Origin: an uncultured Actinomycetes bacterium
GTDB lineage: Bacteria; Actinomycetota; Acidimicrobiia; Acidimicrobiales; Microtrichaceae
Direction: 5' to 3'
Assembly: GCA_903930035.1 (NCBI GenBank)
Contig: CAIYXG010000196.1
Span: forward strand, 1 to 6,658
DNA: 6,658 bases
Position numbers and translations under genes: made by a program. The notes below the pieces were generated by a model, which worked only from the letters and a program-made list of their open reading frames with translations, was not told the DNA's origin and ran no database searches. Below, in pieces: positions 4,429-6,658 of the stretch. Position 1 is the stretch's first letter. The number at the start of each line of letters is the position of its first letter.

Positions 4429-6658
4429 CTAGGTCGTGGGCGCGGGCTCGTCCGTGGACCGTCGCCACCCGGCGAGGACCCGTCGCTCGACCAGGACGAA
4501 CCCCAGCCACCCGGCGAGGAACGACGCCGGGACGGCGAGGGCGACCTTGGCCGCGAGCGGCGCGGCGGGCACCAGGTCGACGACCCACAGGTAGACGGGG
4601 AGGTGCCACAGGTAGAGGGAGAACGAGATCATCCCGACCCAGCGCAGGGCACGCAGGTTGCCGATCCGGGCCACGGGGCCGCCTCGGGTGGCCGCGGCGG
4701 CCACCGCCGTCGCCGCGGCGGCCGCGACCACCGTGAAGCCGCCCATGTAGAGCCACTCCGAGGTCGGCCGGGCCAGGACCCAGCAGACGCCGAGCACCAC
4801 GAGGCCGGCCAGCCCGGCCGCCCGCAGCTGCACCGACGACCAGAGGCGGCTCCGCCACACGAGCGCCGCGGCCAGGCCGAGGAGGAGCGAGTCCAGCCGG
4901 GCGTCGGTGCGCTCGTAGAGCGCCGGCAGCGGCACGCCCTGGCGCAGCAGCCAGAGCCGCCACAGCGCCACGGCGGCCGCCCCGACCACGCACCACGCGA
5001 CGAGCCGGTCGGGGCGGGCCAGCCGGCGGCGCAGGGCCCAGACCCCGACGGCGAGCAGCACGTAGAACTGGCCCTCGAGCGCGAGCGACCACAGGTGGAC
5101 CAGCGCGAACGGCGGCTGGTGACCGAACGTGAGCTGCCAGTTGGCGGTGAAGGTCAGCGACAGCAGGCTCTGCAGCCCCTGCTCCTTCCACGCCGTGCCG
5201 ACGAGCAGGACCGCCACGAGCCCCTCGACGACCAGGAACACGACGAGCGGCGGGTAGAGGCGGCGGGCCCGCCGGGCCGCGAAGTCGGCGCCGTCCACGG
5301 TGCCGGTCGCGTCCACCTCCCGCAGGAGCACCAGGCCGATGAGGAAGCCCGACAGCGCGAGGAACACGTCGACCCCGAGGAAGCCGCCGGGCAGGCTGAA
5401 GCGCTCCCGGCCGCCGTCGAGGAACACCACGTGCGTCGCCAGCACGGCCAGGATCGACAGCCCGCGGAGCCCGTCGAGGGCCGGCACCGGGCCCAGCTGG
5501 CGGGGCGGCCGGGCGGCCGCGCCGCCGCGGCCGGTCGCGAGCAGCTCTGCGGGCCGCTCGACCAGCCAGTAGGTCAGACCGGCCAGGGCGCCGCCGCCGA
5601 CCAGCACGACCGTCAGCGCCGTCGGGAACGGGGCCACGAAGTCCCGGAGGCCACGGACCCGGAACCACTCGTCGGTCACCCACTGGTGCCAGAGGTACAG
5701 CCCGTACGAGCCGAGCGCCGCACCGGCGGCCAGCGTCCCCATCCACGGCGGGACGGTGCGCGGCGCCCGGCCCCGACGGGGCTGCGCGGCCAGTGCGGAG
5801 GGGGCCACCACCGCCGCCGCCACCACCACGAACAGCAGGTGGCGCAGCACGGTCTGCGGCCCGTCGAACCCTGTGTAGACCGGCGGCAGGCCGAGCGCCG
5901 TGGAGGCGGTCCAGAGCGCGGCGGCCCCCACGCCGTAGACGGCGAGACGGCCGGCCACCGGCAGGGCGCGGGCCCGCCCGGACTGCAGCCACAGCGCCAG
6001 GCCCACGCCCACGGCGAACTCGTCGAGGTGGTTGGGCAGCCAGGTCAGCAGGGCGCCGCGCGTGTCCACCGCGCCCGGCTGGCCCAGCACGAACCGGGGC
6101 GTCAGGGCCAGCACCCCGAGCCGCCACGCGAGCGCCACGACCGCCCAGCCGACCAGCCCGGCCGCCGTCCACCGGACCCGTGCGGCGCGGGCGGTCCCCC
6201 GCCGCTCGAACACGCGCCGCAGTCCGGCGAACCACAGCGGGACGAAGGCGTAGAAGGCGATCTCGGTCGAGAGCGTCCACGACTGGGTGATGGGGCCGAT
6301 CGCCCAGCGCGGCACGTACACGTGGAGCAGCAGGGCGTCGGCCAGCAGCTGGAGAGGTCCGCGGCCGGCGGTGCCCGAGGCAACCAGGACGAACACCAGG
6401 ACGAACAGGTACACGGGATAGATCCGCGATGCGCGGCGCCGCACGTACGCGCCGAGCGCCGGCGGCGGGGCGTCGCCCAGGGCGGACCGCACGAACGGCC
6501 GGGCCACCAGCAGGCCCGACAGCACGAAGAAGACGCTGACGCCCACGTCGAGCCGGGGCAGCAGGTCCCGCAGGGGCGACGACCACCGAAGCGGGTTGAC
6601 GACGCCGGTCGCGAAGGCGACGTGGGTCACGACGACACCGACGGCGGCGAGCACCCGG
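4429..6658 (-). CDS. Tandem double acyltransferase-3 (AT3) membrane protein, 5' end cut by window edge
   Basis: Predicted integral-membrane O-acyltransferase of the OafA/YrhL (acyltransferase 3) family, which moves acyl groups across the membrane onto extracytoplasmic glycans. One uninterrupted frame holds two complete AT3 domains. Numbering is from the GTG at 6654. Domain 1 (about 1-368) has His11, which with the Arg coded just before the GTG makes the family R-X10-H motif. It also has DVGVSVFFVLSGLL near 36-49, SWTLSTEIAFY near 125-135, SYGLYLWH near 316-323 and LVERP near 364. A basic linker (about 368-391) follows. Domain 2 (about 391-730) repeats the set: LDGLR with Arg397/His408 (R-X10-H), GGFLGVDVF...LSGFLI near 423-439, HLWSLALEGQFY near 520-531, SFSLYLWH near 677-684 and LVERR near 721. 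Single-domain AT3 proteins are about 350-400 residues, so this is twice that length. The 6654 GTG lies inside the first helix and is not the true start, which is upstream of the window. The TAG stop is 9 bases before the next gene. Family assignment is firm; donor and acceptor are unknown. Confidence 0.9.
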   Translation of the reverse strand, partial: RVLAAVGVVVTHVAFATGVVNPLRWSSPLRDLLPRLDVGVSVFFVLSGLLVARPFVRSALGDAPPPALGAYVRRRASRIYPVYLFVLVFVLVASGTAGRGPLQLLADALLLHVYVPRWAIGPITQSWTLSTEIAFYAFVPLWFAGLRRVFERRGTARAARVRWTAAGLVGWAVVALAWRLGVLALTPRFVLGQPGAVDTRGALLTWLPNHLDEFAVGVGLALWLQSGRARALPVAGRLAVYGVGAAALWTASTALGLPPVYTGFDGPQTVLRHLLFVVVAAAVVAPSALAAQPRRGRAPRTVPPWMGTLAAGAALGSYGLYLWHQWVTDEWFRVRGLRDFVAPFPTALTVVLVGGGALAGLTYWLVERPAELLATGRGGAAARPPRQLGPVPALDGLRGLSILAVLATHVVFLDGGRERFSLPGGFLGVDVFLALSGFLIGLVLLREVDATGTVDGADFAARRARRLYPPLVVFLVVEGLVAVLLVGTAWKEQGLQSLLSLTFTANWQLTFGHQPPFALVHLWSLALEGQFYVLLAVGVWALRRRLARPDRLVAWCVVGAAAVALWRLWLLRQGVPLPALYERTDARLDSLLLGLAAALVWRSRLWSSVQLRAAGLAGLVVLGVCWVLARPTSEWLYMGGFTVVAAAAATAVAAAATRGGPVARIGNLRALRWVGMISFSLYLWHLPVYLWVVDLVPAAPLAAKVALAVPASFLAGWLGFVLVERRVLAGWRRSTDEPAPTT

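Noticed and set aside
5485..5487. GTG before LDGLR in the double-AT3 gene as the start of a separate gene
   Set aside because: Domain 1 has no stop codon before it and the frame is continuous; there is no strong Shine-Dalgarno. Internal initiation is possible but unsupported.
4295..6586. Minus-strand 763-codon open frame overlapping the double-AT3 gene
   Set aside because: Its translation is Arg/Gly/Ala/Pro-rich without motifs, whereas the overlapping frame at 4429-6658 carries two full sets of AT3 motifs.

Overview
The window is very GC-rich (well above 70% by eye) and tightly packed. It carries five genes, all on the minus strand, so transcription runs from high to low coordinates. Third codon positions are almost always G or C, every start codon visible inside the window is GTG, and gaps between genes are minimal. 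This fits a high-GC Actinomycetota chromosome. I cannot place the order; an acidimicrobial or similar lineage is only a weak guess. There is no rRNA, tRNA, CRISPR array, transposase or phage gene, and no gene-free stretch longer than about 65 bases.

Layout in transcription order: (1) 6658-4429, a very large membrane protein, cut at its 5' end by the window edge, with two complete acyltransferase-3 (AT3, OafA/YrhL-like) domains fused in tandem. (2) 4419-2989, a GT39/ArnT/PMT-like polytopic glycosyltransferase. (3) 2992-1274, a second large GT-C-like membrane protein with a soluble C-terminal domain, overlapping gene 2 by the four bases GTGA. (4) 1208-414 (or from 1232), a soluble GT2 polyprenol-phosphate mannose (Dpm1/Ppm1-type) synthase. 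(5) 407-1, the N-terminal part of another AT3 acyltransferase, which runs off the left edge. Gaps are 9, -4, 65 (or 41) and 6 bases, so this is almost certainly one operon whose promoter lies outside the window.

Together the genes read as an extracytoplasmic glycan assembly and acylation module. The GT2 enzyme would make a polyprenyl-phosphate sugar (probably mannose) on the inner face of the membrane. One or both GT-C proteins would transfer that sugar to an acceptor outside. Three AT3 domains, two of them in one polypeptide, would add acyl groups to the product. Acceptor and acyl group cannot be read from the sequence.

The most unusual items are the tandem double-AT3 fusion, the presence of three AT3 domains each with an intact R-X10-H motif, and a hairpin-forming leader in front of the GT2 gene that bears on its start site.
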